This document shows positions 39,798 through 48,234 of a stretch of DNA of 64,000 nt, in pieces (the stretch's first letter is position 1; every line of letters begins with the position of its first letter). This stretch comes from G965197715 sp965247615 (lineage in GTDB: Bacteria > Chloroflexota > Dehalococcoidia > Lucifugimonadales > UBA1127). The position numbers were made by a program, and so were the translations under genes. The DNA is taken from positions 62,001-126,000 of the forward strand of contig OZ252022.1 in NCBI GenBank assembly GCA_965247615.1, given 5' to 3'. The notes below the pieces were generated by a model that saw nothing but the letters and a program-made list of their open reading frames with translations, was not told where the DNA came from and ran no database searches.

Positions 39798-40376
39798 GTG
39801 GGACTCCTCAGCGCCATCTTTGGCCGGAAGAAGACAGAGGAGTCCAGGGCCGGCACTGTCTTCTCGCTGGCGACCGCCCAGGTGACGCTTTCGACGCGCC
39901 ACCAGATGACGACCACGGGCAAGGCCGGCGTCTGCTTTCGCCCCATGAGCTCCTCCTTCTTCACCGACCTGGAGCGTGAGGTCCAGGGCCTGCTGTCTGT
40001 CGGCGAGCGGACGGCGCAAACCCGCTACAAGGTGGTGGACGACGGCTATGGGTTCCGCTGGATCATTCTCCAGGACGACGACTTCGAGGACCTGGTGACG
40101 GCGGCCTATCTGGCTTCCCAGACCTTCTCCGAGCACGGCTTTGAGAAGCAACTCCTCGCGGCGGTGTTCCCGTTCCAGATGGAGGGCCAGGAGGTCCAGT
40201 GGATCTTCAGCTACCGTCGGGGGACGTTCTACCCCTTTGTGGCGGTCCCCGGGACGCAGCGCCGGGACAACGCCCTGGAGATGAGTATCTCCGCGAAGAT
40301 CGAGGGTGAGCTTCCCATGGAGAAGGACCTGGAGCGGTGGTACGCCCTCTGGGGCGCGCCCTTTGAGAGCCTCTAG
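39798..40376 (+). CDS. pspAB: PspAB-like protein
   Basis: A 192-residue soluble protein that resembles PspA-associated protein PspAB: an N-terminal GLLSAIFGRKK, then a region starting TVFSLATAQVTL, and a middle with YGFRWIILQDDDFEDLVTA. GTG at 39798 directly follows the htpX stop, so the two are co-translated. In other genomes PspAB accompanies HtpX or PspA and is thought to modulate the membrane-stress response; the biochemical activity is unknown. No PspA gene lies in the window. The identification rests on pattern and neighbour. Confidence 0.75.
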   Translation: MGLLSAIFGRKKTEESRAGTVFSLATAQVTLSTRHQMTTTGKAGVCFRPMSSSFFTDLEREVQGLLSVGERTAQTRYKVVDDGYGFRWIILQDDDFEDLVTAAYLASQTFSEHGFEKQLLAAVFPFQMEGQEVQWIFSYRRGTFYPFVAVPGTQRRDNALEMSISAKIEGELPMEKDLERWYALWGAPFESL

Positions 40377-40534
40377 GCCGCCGGCGACGCCCGGTCGTGG
40401 GGCTTGGCCCTGAACCCGGCGACCCTCACACGGCTCCCCCTGGAAGGCTCCCCTCCACCGCCCGCACGTTCAGCGCGGCGGCGGCCCAACCCTCCGGGTA
40501 CGTGGCACGCCTCCTTCTCCCGCTCGGTCTCATG

Positions 40535-41293
40535 CTACGCATGGGCCATGAGGCCGCCGTCGACGGGGATGCACGCGCCGGTGACGAAGTCGCAGGCATC
40601 CGAGGCCAGGTAGACCAGCAGTGCCCCGATGTCCCGGGGATGGCCCTTGCGCCGCGACGGGATGTACCGCTCCAGCAGCTCCTTCTCGCCCTCCTCCGAC
40701 ACCGGCTCATCAAGGCTGTACCAGCCCGTGGCGATGGCGTTGACTCGGATGTTGCTGCGCGCCCACTCCAGGGCCAATGCCCGCGTGAGCTGAAGGGCTG
40801 CCCCCTGGCTGGCGCAGTAGGCGGCGCCATTGATGAGGCCGCGCTCAGAGAGCCCGGAGATGAGGTTGACGATTCGTCCGCCGCCGCGCTCCAACATGAC
40901 CTTTCCCGCCTCCCGACAGCAGAGGAACATGCTCCTGGCATTGCGAGTCATGACCTCGTCCCACTCCCAGTCCGCGACCTCGCCCATTGGCTTGAAGAAC
41001 TCCACCTGGCTGGCGTTTACCAGGATGTCCAGCCGCCCCAGCTGGGCGACGGTCTCCTGCACCGCCTGCTGCACCTGGCCGCCAACGGTCAGGTCGACGG
41101 GCAAATCGAGCGCTCCGATGCCGTACACCTGCGCCGCCTGGACTGCCAGGCGGCGCTCCTCCTCGCCGTGGCCGGCCACAGCGACGTCAGCGCCGGCTTC
41201 CGCCAGGGCGCTCACCAGGGTGGGCGCCCATCCGCGGTCGTCGATGGTGACCAGGGCAGTCTTCCCGGTAAGCTGCCATTCAGGGGGGATCAT
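40535..41293 (-). CDS. SDR-fold protein with degenerate active site
   Basis: A 252-residue protein of clear SDR fold, with the C-terminal PVDGGLMAHA and RALALEWARSNIRVNAIATG. Three key elements are altered. The TGxxxGxG cofactor loop reads TIDDRGWA, NNAG reads NASQ, and YxxxK reads YCASQ, so the catalytic Lys is Gln (CAG codon, 40805-40807). The catalytic Ser (LISGLS) and Tyr remain. The sequence is otherwise intact, without frameshift, which suggests a kept pseudo-enzyme or altered chemistry and not a decaying gene. It sits 108 nt downstream of a normal SDR gene on the same strand and likely shares its transcript. A scaffold or partner role for that SDR is a guess. Confidence 0.8.
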   Translation of the reverse strand: MIPPEWQLTGKTALVTIDDRGWAPTLVSALAEAGADVAVAGHGEEERRLAVQAAQVYGIGALDLPVDLTVGGQVQQAVQETVAQLGRLDILVNASQVEFFKPMGEVADWEWDEVMTRNARSMFLCCREAGKVMLERGGGRIVNLISGLSERGLINGAAYCASQGAALQLTRALALEWARSNIRVNAIATGWYSLDEPVSEEGEKELLERYIPSRRKGHPRDIGALLVYLASDACDFVTGACIPVDGGLMAHA

Positions 41294-41401
41294 GGTCCGC
41301 CTCCTAGGTTCATGTCGTTGGCCGCTCGTAGTCTGACAAGCTCACCAGAGCGGCCGGTAGCGGTCGTGTCAAGGAGCCGGCCAGAGGGTCGGCCACGGTA
41401 C

Positions 41402-42205
41402 CTACTGACGCGCCAGCGGAATCACCGGCGCGTGGTCCGTCGGGGCGTATCCGCCAGCCAGCCCTCCGCCGTCGACCGGGAACATTTCTCCGTTCATATA
41501 GTCCGAAGCGCGGGAGGCGAGGTAGACCGCGGCGGGTCCGATCTCCGGCGGCATACCCACCCGGCCGACGGGGATGAAGTCGCCGCGCGCCGGTGTGCGG
41601 TTTGGATCGCTGCTCTCAGTGGGCAGGAAGCCGGGCACAATGCACGTGCAGGTGATCCCGTACCGGGCGAGGCTGGTGGCGGTGGCCCGGGTGAGCTGGA
41701 TGACCCCGCCCTTGGCGCACGCGTAGATGTAGTTGTCCCGGCCCCCTCTGAGCCCAAAGCCGGACGAGACGTTGATGATCTTTCCGCCGCCCCGGTCCGC
41801 CATGTGCTTGGCCACGGCCCGGGTGCCGTAGAAGGCGCCGGACAGGTTGGTGTCCATGCCCAGTCGCCATGCATCATCGGTGATCTCCCATATCGGCACG
41901 GCCCGCTGCTCCCGGACGATGCCCGAGTTGTTGATGAGCACGTCCACCTTGCCGAGCTCGGTCAGGGTCCGCTCCACCATGCGCTCCACGGCAGCGGAGT
42001 CGGTCACGTCGGTGGAGACGGCGATGGCGCGTCTTCCCAGGCTGCGGGCTTCTTCGGCGGCTTCCTCGATGGGCCCCGGGCGCCGGGCGGCAATCACCAG
42101 GTCGGCGCCGGCGCGTGCCAGGTGCCGTACCATCTCGCGGCCCAGGCCCGTGCCGCCGCCAGTGATCAGGACCGTTGTGCCTTCCAGATTGAGTAGCTCA
42201 AGCAT
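41402..42205 (-). CDS. Short-chain dehydrogenase/reductase
   Basis: A 267-residue classical SDR with complete motifs: TGGGTGLGRE for NAD(P), NNSGI, INVSSGFG with the catalytic Ser, and YACAK with Tyr and Lys. The ATG at 42205 is used because the SDR fold begins there (MLELLNLEGTTVLITGG); about 60 upstream residues in the same frame are not family-like. GGAGCGG is a weak ribosome site. It is followed by the degenerate SDR gene and is divergent from ccmE. The substrate is unknown, with resemblance to gluconate 5-dehydrogenase-like SDRs (PVDGGGLAGG end). Confidence 0.86.
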   Translation of the reverse strand: MLELLNLEGTTVLITGGGTGLGREMVRHLARAGADLVIAARRPGPIEEAAEEARSLGRRAIAVSTDVTDSAAVERMVERTLTELGKVDVLINNSGIVREQRAVPIWEITDDAWRLGMDTNLSGAFYGTRAVAKHMADRGGGKIINVSSGFGLRGGRDNYIYACAKGGVIQLTRATATSLARYGITCTCIVPGFLPTESSDPNRTPARGDFIPVGRVGMPPEIGPAAVYLASRASDYMNGEMFPVDGGGLAGGYAPTDHAPVIPLARQ

Positions 42206-42280
42206 GGGCGCCGCTCCGTGTTGAGGTTGGGACTGGCCCATGCTAGCCCTGGCCGCACCCGGAACGCAAGCGGCGGCCGG

Positions 42281-42309
42281 TTGTGTGCGGCAGCCGGCGT
42301 GGGTATAGT
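42281..42309 (+). promoter_or_regulatory. Promoter of ccmE
   Basis: TTGTGT (42281-42286), a 17-nt spacer and TATAGT (42304-42309). The start codon at 42330 leaves a leader of only about 15 nt, containing GAGGAGGAG. Confidence 0.65.
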
Positions 42310-42329
42310 TAGAGAAGAGGAGGAGCAGC

Positions 42330-42791
42330 ATGGCGGAAGAGACACTCGACGGCCCTTTGGACGGCGTCCGGCGGCGTCCGCTTCGCACGGGCAAGGGGCG
42401 GTGGGTCGTCGGCGGGCTGCTGTTGGCGATTGCCTTTGCCTATCTGGGATACCTGGGCTTCCAGGGCTCCGCCGTCTACTACTTCACCGTCGCCGAGGCA
42501 GTTGGCCGGACGGACCAAGCCCCGGGGGAGACGCTGCGGGTTAGCGGGAAGCTGGCGCCCGGCAGCTTTGAGCGCGCGCCGGGGGGCACGGTGGCCACCT
42601 TTGCGTTGGTGGACCCCGAGACTGGCCATCAGATGGCAATGACCCACGACGGCGTTGTGCCTGACCTCTTCTTCAACGAGCAATCAGAAATTGTGGTAGA
42701 GGGTGCGCTGGACGCCGACGGGACCTTTCAATCGGACCTCGTTATCGTGAAGTGCCCCACCAAGTACAGCGCCGAGGCTGAGGACGCCTAG
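42330..42791 (+). CDS. ccmE: Cytochrome c maturation protein CcmE, CXXXY type
   Basis: A 153-residue periplasm-facing haem chaperone. It has one N-terminal membrane anchor (about residues 25-45) followed by the OB-fold domain with VSGKLAPGSFER, FALVDPETG and VPDLFFNEQSEIVVEG. In classical CcmE the haem is bound by His in HxxxY; here the site reads KCPTKY (Cys142, Tyr146), i.e. the CXXXY variant known from Desulfovibrio and some archaea. No other ccm gene is adjacent, so the rest of system I must lie elsewhere. A strong terminator follows. Confidence 0.85.
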   Translation: MAEETLDGPLDGVRRRPLRTGKGRWVVGGLLLAIAFAYLGYLGFQGSAVYYFTVAEAVGRTDQAPGETLRVSGKLAPGSFERAPGGTVATFALVDPETGHQMAMTHDGVVPDLFFNEQSEIVVEGALDADGTFQSDLVIVKCPTKYSAEAEDA

Positions 42792-42811
42792 GACCCGTTG
42801 GCTCGACGAAC

Positions 42812-42847
42812 AAGAAGGAGCCCGCCTAAATAGGCGGGCTTCTTCCC
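42812..42847. terminator. Bidirectional terminator after ccmE
   Basis: A perfect 10-bp stem, AGCCCGCCTA-AA-TAGGCGGGCT (42819-42840), is extended by AAGAAG/CTTCTT. It is followed by TCTTCC on the plus strand and, in the other direction, by a T-rich TTCTTG. It serves both ccmE and the convergent anti-sigma gene. Confidence 0.8.
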
Positions 42848-42877
42848 TCTAGTGTGTCTGAACGTGCCCGAAGGGCG

Positions 42878-43159
42878 CTACTGCGGCTGCTGTCCTCCAG
42901 CCGAGATCCGCCGGAGCTTCTCCTTAAGCTGGCCCGGTGCGCCCTGGGCAGGCATGGAGCGAAGGACCCCCACGGTGGCCTGAAGAGTGCGCACGAAGGC
43001 GCTGCACGCACGACACTTGGCCAGGTGGCGCTGAATCCTCCCCACCGGGACTGCCGAGCCCCCCTCACCACCGTCGATGAGCTCCGAGGACTGTTCTCGG
43101 ACCTCACGGCACTTGAGGTCCCCCCTGCTTCCAAAGGGCCAGAATAGCAGCTTGACCAT
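42878..43159 (-). CDS. Zinc-finger anti-sigma factor
   Basis: A 93-residue protein with the ZAS zinc-binding pattern: an upstream Cys in LKCREV and HLAKCRACSAFV, giving His-x3-Cys-x2-Cys. Such proteins bind and silence a partner ECF sigma factor. It is divergent from an ECF sigma gene 160 nt away, which is the obvious partner. Divergent placement is less usual than an operon in which the sigma gene precedes its anti-sigma gene. No membrane helix is present, so it is probably a soluble sensor, possibly of redox state. The start is ATG at 43159, with TTG directly before. Confidence 0.8.
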   Translation of the reverse strand: MVKLLFWPFGSRGDLKCREVREQSSELIDGGEGGSAVPVGRIQRHLAKCRACSAFVRTLQATVGVLRSMPAQGAPGQLKEKLRRISAGGQQPQ

Positions 43160-43163
43160 CAAC

Positions 43164-43191
43164 GGGAACCTACCTTATCTCAGACTCGTTA
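43164..43191 (+). promoter_or_regulatory. Candidate ECF-type autoregulated promoter
   Basis: GGGAACC (43164-43170), a 16-nt spacer and CGTTA (43187-43191) resemble ECF sigma promoters, whose -35 is typically GGAAC or GAACC and whose -10 is of the CGT type. It points towards the sigma gene, leaving a leader of about 120 nt. Confidence 0.45.
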
Positions 43192-43319
43192 GCCAATCTA
43201 CGTCACGCAACCCGGACGGGTCAAGGTACGCGCGCAGTCTTTGCCTGGCATACAATAGAGGATGCACCGGAGCGCTCAATGGATGCAGGAGATTCTTCCG
43301 CCGCCCTGAGGCCTATTGA

Positions 43320-43835
43320 ATGTCCACACCGCAGACGTTTGACGAGGTCGTCGCGGCATACGCGGACTACGTGTATAACATCATCTACCGCATGCTGGGC
43401 AATCCCCACGATGCGGAGGAGGCCGCCCAAGAGGCCTTCATCTCCGCCTACCGGAACTGGGACCGGTTTCGCGGCGACGCCCAGGTGACCACGTGGCTCT
43501 ACCGCATCGCCGTCAACGCCGCGCTGATGCGGATCCGAAAGGATAAGCGCGGGAAGGAGCTCACCCATACCGGCTATGAGGACCGGGACGTCCCGGATTG
43601 GGCCCACGGACCGGAACGGTCGGCGCTGAACAGCGAGCTCCGCCAAGCGGTGGAAACGGGGCTGCAACTCATCCCGGAGGACCTGCGGGCGGCGGTGGTG
43701 CTCCGGGACGTGCAGGAGCTGTCCAACACCGAGGCTGCGGACGTCCTCGGCATTACGGTCACGGCCCTCAAGGCGCGCCTTCACCGCGGCCGCGTGCTGC
43801 TCCGCAAGCACCTGGAGCAGTACCTACACTCCTGA
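43320..43835 (+). CDS. ECF-family RNA polymerase sigma factor
   Basis: A 171-residue sigma-70-family factor with region 2 (YNIIYRMLGNPHDAEEAAQE then FISAYRNWDRFRG and WLYRIAVNAALMRIRK) and region 4 (LPEDL-like LIPEDLRAAVVLRDVQELSNTEAADVLGITVTALKARLHRGR). It resembles the RpoE/SigW-type ECF group. It directs RNA polymerase to a stress regulon and probably its own promoter upstream. The divergent anti-sigma gene is the likely partner. The ATG at 43320 has a modest site, GAGGC. A perfect hairpin follows. Confidence 0.92.
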   Translation: MSTPQTFDEVVAAYADYVYNIIYRMLGNPHDAEEAAQEAFISAYRNWDRFRGDAQVTTWLYRIAVNAALMRIRKDKRGKELTHTGYEDRDVPDWAHGPERSALNSELRQAVETGLQLIPEDLRAAVVLRDVQELSNTEAADVLGITVTALKARLHRGRVLLRKHLEQYLHS

Positions 43836-43844
43836 GCCACGGAA

Positions 43845-43870
43845 AGGCGCCCCGTCTGGACGGGGCGCCT
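43845..43870. terminator. Bidirectional hairpin terminator
   Basis: A 12-bp perfect stem, AGGCGCCCCGTC (43845-43856) with GACGGGGCGCCT (43859-43870), lies between the convergent sigma and korB genes. The minus-strand side runs into TTTCC. Confidence 0.65.
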
Positions 43871-43901
43871 TCGGTGTCGCAGTCGGAGAGGCCAACGCAG
43901 G

Positions 43902-44774
43902 CTAGTTGAGGACGAAGGTTTCCATGATCTCCGCCACGCTGCGGTCCCTGGCCTTCCCTTCCAGCATCCGGGCCACGCGCTCCTCCAAGGGCACCGAATC
44001 GGCGGCCTGGTAGATGAGGCCCAGCGGTATCCCCCGAGCCCGGGCCACGTCGAAGGCAGCCGCCCTGTCCGTGACCTCATGGTCGCCCGGAATGTCCCAG
44101 ATCATGGGCTCCACGCCGGTCTTGGGGTCTCCCTTCAAGACATCGTAGGTGTTGTTGTAGGTGGTGCAGGGCGACTGCACGTGGACGATGGCGAAGCCGG
44201 GATGGTCCATCCCCTGGCTGATGAGCGCCGCCATCTCTCTGACCTTGCTGGAAAAGGTCGACGCCACGAAGGTCGCGCCCACCGTGAGGTAGAGCTCCAG
44301 CGGGTTCAGAGCGCTCTCTGGCTTCCCGTACGGGGTGCTCGACGTGACCTCCCCCATAGCGGTGGTGGGCGAGCTCTGGCCCTTGGTGAGCCCGTAGACG
44401 CCGTTGTCCATGATGACGGCGCATATGTTTAGGTTTCGCTGCGCCTGTGGCGCGATGTGCTCGCCGCCGATGCTCAGGAAGTCGCCGTCTCCCGCCACAA
44501 CGACCACGTTGAGGTCGGGGCGCGCCATCTTCACGCCCATGGCTATCGGCAGGCTGCGGCCGTGAATGCCGTGGAAGCCGTAGGGCTGGGCGCCTTCCAA
44601 CAGGTGCACCAGGTTCCCCGAACAGCCGATGCCGGCCACCACGACGTTGTTCTCAATCGGGAGCTCCGTGCGGATCATGCGCTGCTGCATGGCCATTTCC
44701 AAGGCCCGGCGGACACCGAAGTCCCCGCAGCCGGGGCACCACTTGAAGTCGTATTCTGGGTTCTTCTTGCTCAT
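43902..44774 (-). CDS. korB: 2-oxoacid:ferredoxin oxidoreductase, beta subunit
   Basis: A 290-residue thiamine-diphosphate-binding beta subunit. Cys13 and Cys16 (CPGCGDFG) and GIGCSGNL supply the [4Fe-4S] ligands, and GDGDFLSIGGEH is the ThDP-binding motif. With the alpha/gamma subunit it converts 2-oxoglutarate (or another 2-oxoacid) and CoA to an acyl-CoA with reduction of ferredoxin. Overlap of 4 nt with korA shows co-translation. KorAB of two-subunit type is typical of Actinobacteria, Chloroflexota and archaea. Specificity for 2-oxoglutarate over pyruvate is by similarity of the two-subunit arrangement, not proven. Confidence 0.9.
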   Translation of the reverse strand: MSKKNPEYDFKWCPGCGDFGVRRALEMAMQQRMIRTELPIENNVVVAGIGCSGNLVHLLEGAQPYGFHGIHGRSLPIAMGVKMARPDLNVVVVAGDGDFLSIGGEHIAPQAQRNLNICAVIMDNGVYGLTKGQSSPTTAMGEVTSSTPYGKPESALNPLELYLTVGATFVASTFSSKVREMAALISQGMDHPGFAIVHVQSPCTTYNNTYDVLKGDPKTGVEPMIWDIPGDHEVTDRAAAFDVARARGIPLGLIYQAADSVPLEERVARMLEGKARDRSVAEIMETFVLN

Positions 44775-46525
44775 GCTGCCACCATTCGCTCATCGCTGGT
44801 CTTGCGGCCCTTGGCTTTGGCCGCCTCGGCGGACTTGATGCCCGCCATCTTCAGGATCTCCTGTTCAAGGCCGCTCACCTTGAAGGGCAGACCGGTGTAC
44901 TGGGTGATCGACTGGGCTTTGACTCTCAACGAACGCAGGAAGCTGGAGAACTGGCCCAGGTAGTTCAGCTCAGGCACTATGACCAGGTCCTTCTTCTGCA
45001 GCGCCTCCAGCAGCTTGGGAGGCAGCGGGTTCAGGTACATGGTGTAGTACCACGCAAGCTTGTGCCCCTGGGCTATCAACCTGTTGTACGCCTCCTGGGA
45101 GGGACCCTTGGAGGCGCCCCAGGACATGACCGCCACCGGCTCATTCTCATTCTCCGCCTCGTAGGTGCCGTCCTCCAGCAGCTTGAGCTTGGAGAAGCGG
45201 CGCTCGGTCATGTGGATATGGTGGGCGGCGAGGTGGGTCGTGTCCCCGTAGTGGTCGTGCTCGCTGCCGTTGGCCACGTAGGACCCGGGTCCGCCCGGAG
45301 ATGGGAAGGGGGACCGCTCAGGGGCCTCGTAGCGAAGGTAGCCGTTGGTGCCCTGATAGGTCAGACGGTTCTCCACCTGCACCGTAGAGAGGTCCGGCTT
45401 GGCGATGTTCTGGGCCCGCTCGGCGAGCATCATCTCGCTGAGGACGATGACCGGCCCCTGATAGCGCTCGGCCCAGTTGAGCGCGCCAACCGCGGCGAAG
45501 AAGCACTCCTCCACCGTCCCCGGTGCGATGACGGGCATGCGGGAGTCGCCATGGGCAGGGTTCAGGGCGGTCAGCAAGTCGGATTGCTCTGTCTTGGTGG
45601 GCAGGCCGGTGGCCGGACCGCCGCGCTGCACGTCAACGATGACCGCGGGTATCTCCGCCATCCAGCCCAGGCCGATTCCTTCACCCATGAGGGTGAAGCC
45701 CGGACCGGAGGTTGCCGTCATGGCCTTCTTCCCGGCGAAGCTCGCGCCCAGGACCGAGCTGATGGCCTCGATCTCAGAGCTTGCCTGATAGGCGAACTTG
45801 CCGGCGCCGACCAAGTTCCGCTCCATGAAGAGAAGGATTGGCGTGGCTGGGGAGATGGGGTAGCCAATGTAGTAGTCCAAGCCCGCGGCCAGGGCGCCCA
45901 GGCAGATGGCCTCGTTCCCCTTGACCAGAAGCTGCTCGCCCTCCGGCTTCTGCGGCGGCGCCAGCTCTCCCAAGCTGAGTCCGCTGGACGCCACGTTCTC
46001 TCTCCCCAGCTTGAGGGCTTGGATATTGGAGGAGATGATCTCCGCGTCGCCGGCGCGGTTGCGGCTGAATCGCAGCACCACAAACTGGTCCAGGTACTCC
46101 TGGGGCATGCCGATAAGGTGGGCCACGGCGCCGATGACGACCATGTTCTCCGCGCGGACGTTTCCCGTTGACTTGGCCAGGTCCGCAAAGGGCAGACCCA
46201 CGGCGCGGCTGTCGCCTTCCGCTTGAAAGTCGCCGGAGTTGTAGATGATGACTCCGCCCTCGCGGACTTCATCTTGGTGCGCGACGTAGGCCTCTTTGTT
46301 GAAGCAGATGAGGGCGTCTAGAATGTCGCCGGAGCTGAGGATGGGTGCGGTGGAAATGCGGGTCTGGGTCCATGTGGGACCACCGAGGATTTGGGACGGG
46401 AACGTGGAGAAGGTCTGAACGTGGTACCCGGCTCTGGCCGCCGCCATGGCCAACCCTTCCGCCGATGTGACCATGCCCTGGCCGCCCTCGCCAGCGAATC
46501 GCATGACAAAATCTTCGCTATTCAC
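44771..46525 (-). CDS. korA: 2-oxoacid:ferredoxin oxidoreductase, fused gamma-alpha subunit
   Basis: A 584-residue fusion. The N-terminal gamma domain (about residues 1-190, RFAGEGGQGMVTSAEGLA) is joined to the alpha domain (GNEAICLGALAAGLDYYIGYPISPATPI, then SSEIEAISSVLGASFAGKKAMTATSGPG). This is the standard KorA layout. GTG at 46525 is chosen because AGGAGG lies just upstream and it gives VNSEDFVMRF; an upstream ATG is poorly placed. It binds the CoA/2-oxoacid side and partners KorB. The reduced ferredoxin made could feed the NuoEFG-less complex I encoded at 48303-58807. Confidence 0.92.
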   Translation of the reverse strand: MNSEDFVMRFAGEGGQGMVTSAEGLAMAAARAGYHVQTFSTFPSQILGGPTWTQTRISTAPILSSGDILDALICFNKEAYVAHQDEVREGGVIIYNSGDFQAEGDSRAVGLPFADLAKSTGNVRAENMVVIGAVAHLIGMPQEYLDQFVVLRFSRNRAGDAEIISSNIQALKLGRENVASSGLSLGELAPPQKPEGEQLLVKGNEAICLGALAAGLDYYIGYPISPATPILLFMERNLVGAGKFAYQASSEIEAISSVLGASFAGKKAMTATSGPGFTLMGEGIGLGWMAEIPAVIVDVQRGGPATGLPTKTEQSDLLTALNPAHGDSRMPVIAPGTVEECFFAAVGALNWAERYQGPVIVLSEMMLAERAQNIAKPDLSTVQVENRLTYQGTNGYLRYEAPERSPFPSPGGPGSYVANGSEHDHYGDTTHLAAHHIHMTERRFSKLKLLEDGTYEAENENEPVAVMSWGASKGPSQEAYNRLIAQGHKLAWYYTMYLNPLPPKLLEALQKKDLVIVPELNYLGQFSSFLRSLRVKAQSITQYTGLPFKVSGLEQEILKMAGIKSAEAAKAKGRKTSDERMVAA

Positions 46526-46769
46526 CTGGTCCTCCTGTTGGCGCAAGTTAGCCCCTGGTTGACCCCATAGCTCGTTCACTCTCAGACACACGTGCGGGAG
46601 GAACACGGGGTCTCAGCCGAGGCTAGCTACACCCAGTCCTAGCGGTTAGTCCCCCTCACCTAGATGCCCCGGCAGGCCGGCCCCTGCGTCATCGGTCTTG
46701 TGCGTTGGGGCGGGCAGCCCTTTGCCAAGCCGCTGCTGTGCCCGCGAAAACCGCATCAGACCACAGGAG

Positions 46770-46798
46770 AACGTAGCATTGCGAGGGGGGGCTGTCAA
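46770..46798 (-). promoter_or_regulatory. Candidate promoter of korAB
   Basis: Minus-strand TTGACA (46793-46798), a 17-nt spacer and TACGTT (46770-46775). It would leave a leader of about 240 nt to korA. The gap 46526-47051 also has a low-GC stretch (about 46800-46960) with no recognisable gene. Confidence 0.4.
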
Positions 46799-47051
46799 CG
46801 GTTTTCATGCGTGCAAAGATTCACAAATTGGGCAATTGTTGCAGACTTCGTGGCGTTTCCCCCCTTCTCTTGCCTCAATTCGCCGTCTTCCCTTCGCCAC
46901 AAGGTGTTATCGTCTTAGCTTGAGAATCCTAACGAACTTTTCTGATTGTCCAATGCTGACTCCAGCCTCTCGCGGGTCGGCAAGCACGGCTGGTCTATCC
47001 GGAGTCTAGCAGTTGCGGCGTCCGCAGCTGCGGAATGGACCGGCCCGGGCC

Positions 47052-48005
47052 TCAGAACGGCAGCTCCTGCCCCAAGCCGCGCTCCCGGGCGCGGCGATAG
47101 ACAAGGTCTGCCGCGGCGATGTCCTCCAGGGCCACCCCCTGGGACTCGAACAGGGTGATCTCCTGCGGGTCCTGCCGCCGCTGCGCCGTCCCGGCAACCA
47201 CACCGCTGAGCTCCTGAACGCGCTCCCAGCGCAACGCACCCTCCTCCGCAGCCCAGATCAGGTCGCCGCACTCCATTCTTGCCTGCTCCAGGTGGTCCAC
47301 CGCGATGACGCTGCTGACCTGCACGGCCTGAGAGTCCAGCTCCCGCCGAATCCAGCTATTGCCCCCGGCGGCGTTGACGTGGACGCCCTGCTCGAGCCAC
47401 GCCCCGCGAAGCACCGGGTCCCGGGAGTTCGTGATAACCACAACAACGTCCACCCCGCGGACGCACTCCTCAGCGCTGGCGGCCGCCGTGGCAGTGGCGT
47501 CCAGAGCGGCCCCGGCGCGCTGGGCGAATGCCTCCCGCCGCTCCGGGTCCCGGCTGAACACCTGAATCCGCTGGATGCGCCGGACCGCGCACACGGCCTG
47601 CATCTGAGTCAGCGCCTGGCTGCCGGTGCCGAGGACGCCCAAGCTCTGGGCGTCCTCCCTGGCCATGTGCCTGGTTGCCAAGCCGGAGGCCGCTCCGGTG
47701 CGTACGGCCCCCAGAGCGCCTGCCGCAACCATGGCGAGAAGCTGACCCGAATCGACGCTGTAGAGGTGCACCAAAGAGCGGGGATCGCTGCGCGCCATGC
47801 CGTAGGCCTTGAACCCAAAGACGCCCAGGACCTCGTCCACGGCCATCATGGTCTGGAAGGAGCCTCCCGCAATGCGGATGCGCCTCCGGGGTTGAATGGC
47901 GGCCCTGCCGGCTGCCAGATGCTGGAAGCTCTGCTCCAGGGCCGCGATGGTATCCGGGACAGTGAGGAGCTGGGCTACCTCTGACTCGCTGATGTAGAGC
48001 GCCAT
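47052..48005 (-). CDS. Ornithine cyclodeaminase/mu-crystallin-family protein
   Basis: A 317-residue NAD(P)-dependent enzyme. The Rossmann motif is LGVLGTGSQA, and family marks include the RRR segment (QPRRRIRIAGGSFQTMMAVDE) and GAVRTGAASGLATRHMA. Relatives include ornithine cyclodeaminase (ornithine to proline), alanine dehydrogenase, ketimine reductase and tauropine-like enzymes, so the substrate cannot be named. It is transcribed alone on the minus strand. The ATG at 48005 is preceded by AGGTGTTCC, a fair site. Confidence 0.87.
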   Translation of the reverse strand: MALYISESEVAQLLTVPDTIAALEQSFQHLAAGRAAIQPRRRIRIAGGSFQTMMAVDEVLGVFGFKAYGMARSDPRSLVHLYSVDSGQLLAMVAAGALGAVRTGAASGLATRHMAREDAQSLGVLGTGSQALTQMQAVCAVRRIQRIQVFSRDPERREAFAQRAGAALDATATAAASAEECVRGVDVVVVITNSRDPVLRGAWLEQGVHVNAAGGNSWIRRELDSQAVQVSSVIAVDHLEQARMECGDLIWAAEEGALRWERVQELSGVVAGTAQRRQDPQEITLFESQGVALEDIAAADLVYRRARERGLGQELPF

Positions 48006-48234
48006 GGAACACCTCTTGAATTAGTTATGGGGATGCGGCTCGCGCGGAGGTCGCGGGCAGCCGGATGAGTGTAGCACGCGAGCGGACCGTCGAACGCCTC
48101 AAAGCCCATCGTCTCGCCGGCTGGCGCCGAAGCCCTCGATGGCCCCGGCTATTCTGCCGGCAGTCAGTTGGGGGCAAGCCCCCGAGAGAGGTCCAGGGAA
48201 CGACAGGCGGTGAATACAGGACGCCCCCGTCGAA

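Noticed and set aside
46664..46918. An 84-codon plus-strand frame in the low-GC gap before korA
   Set aside because: No ribosome site, no domain, and Cys/Ser-rich composition unlike the neighbouring proteins.
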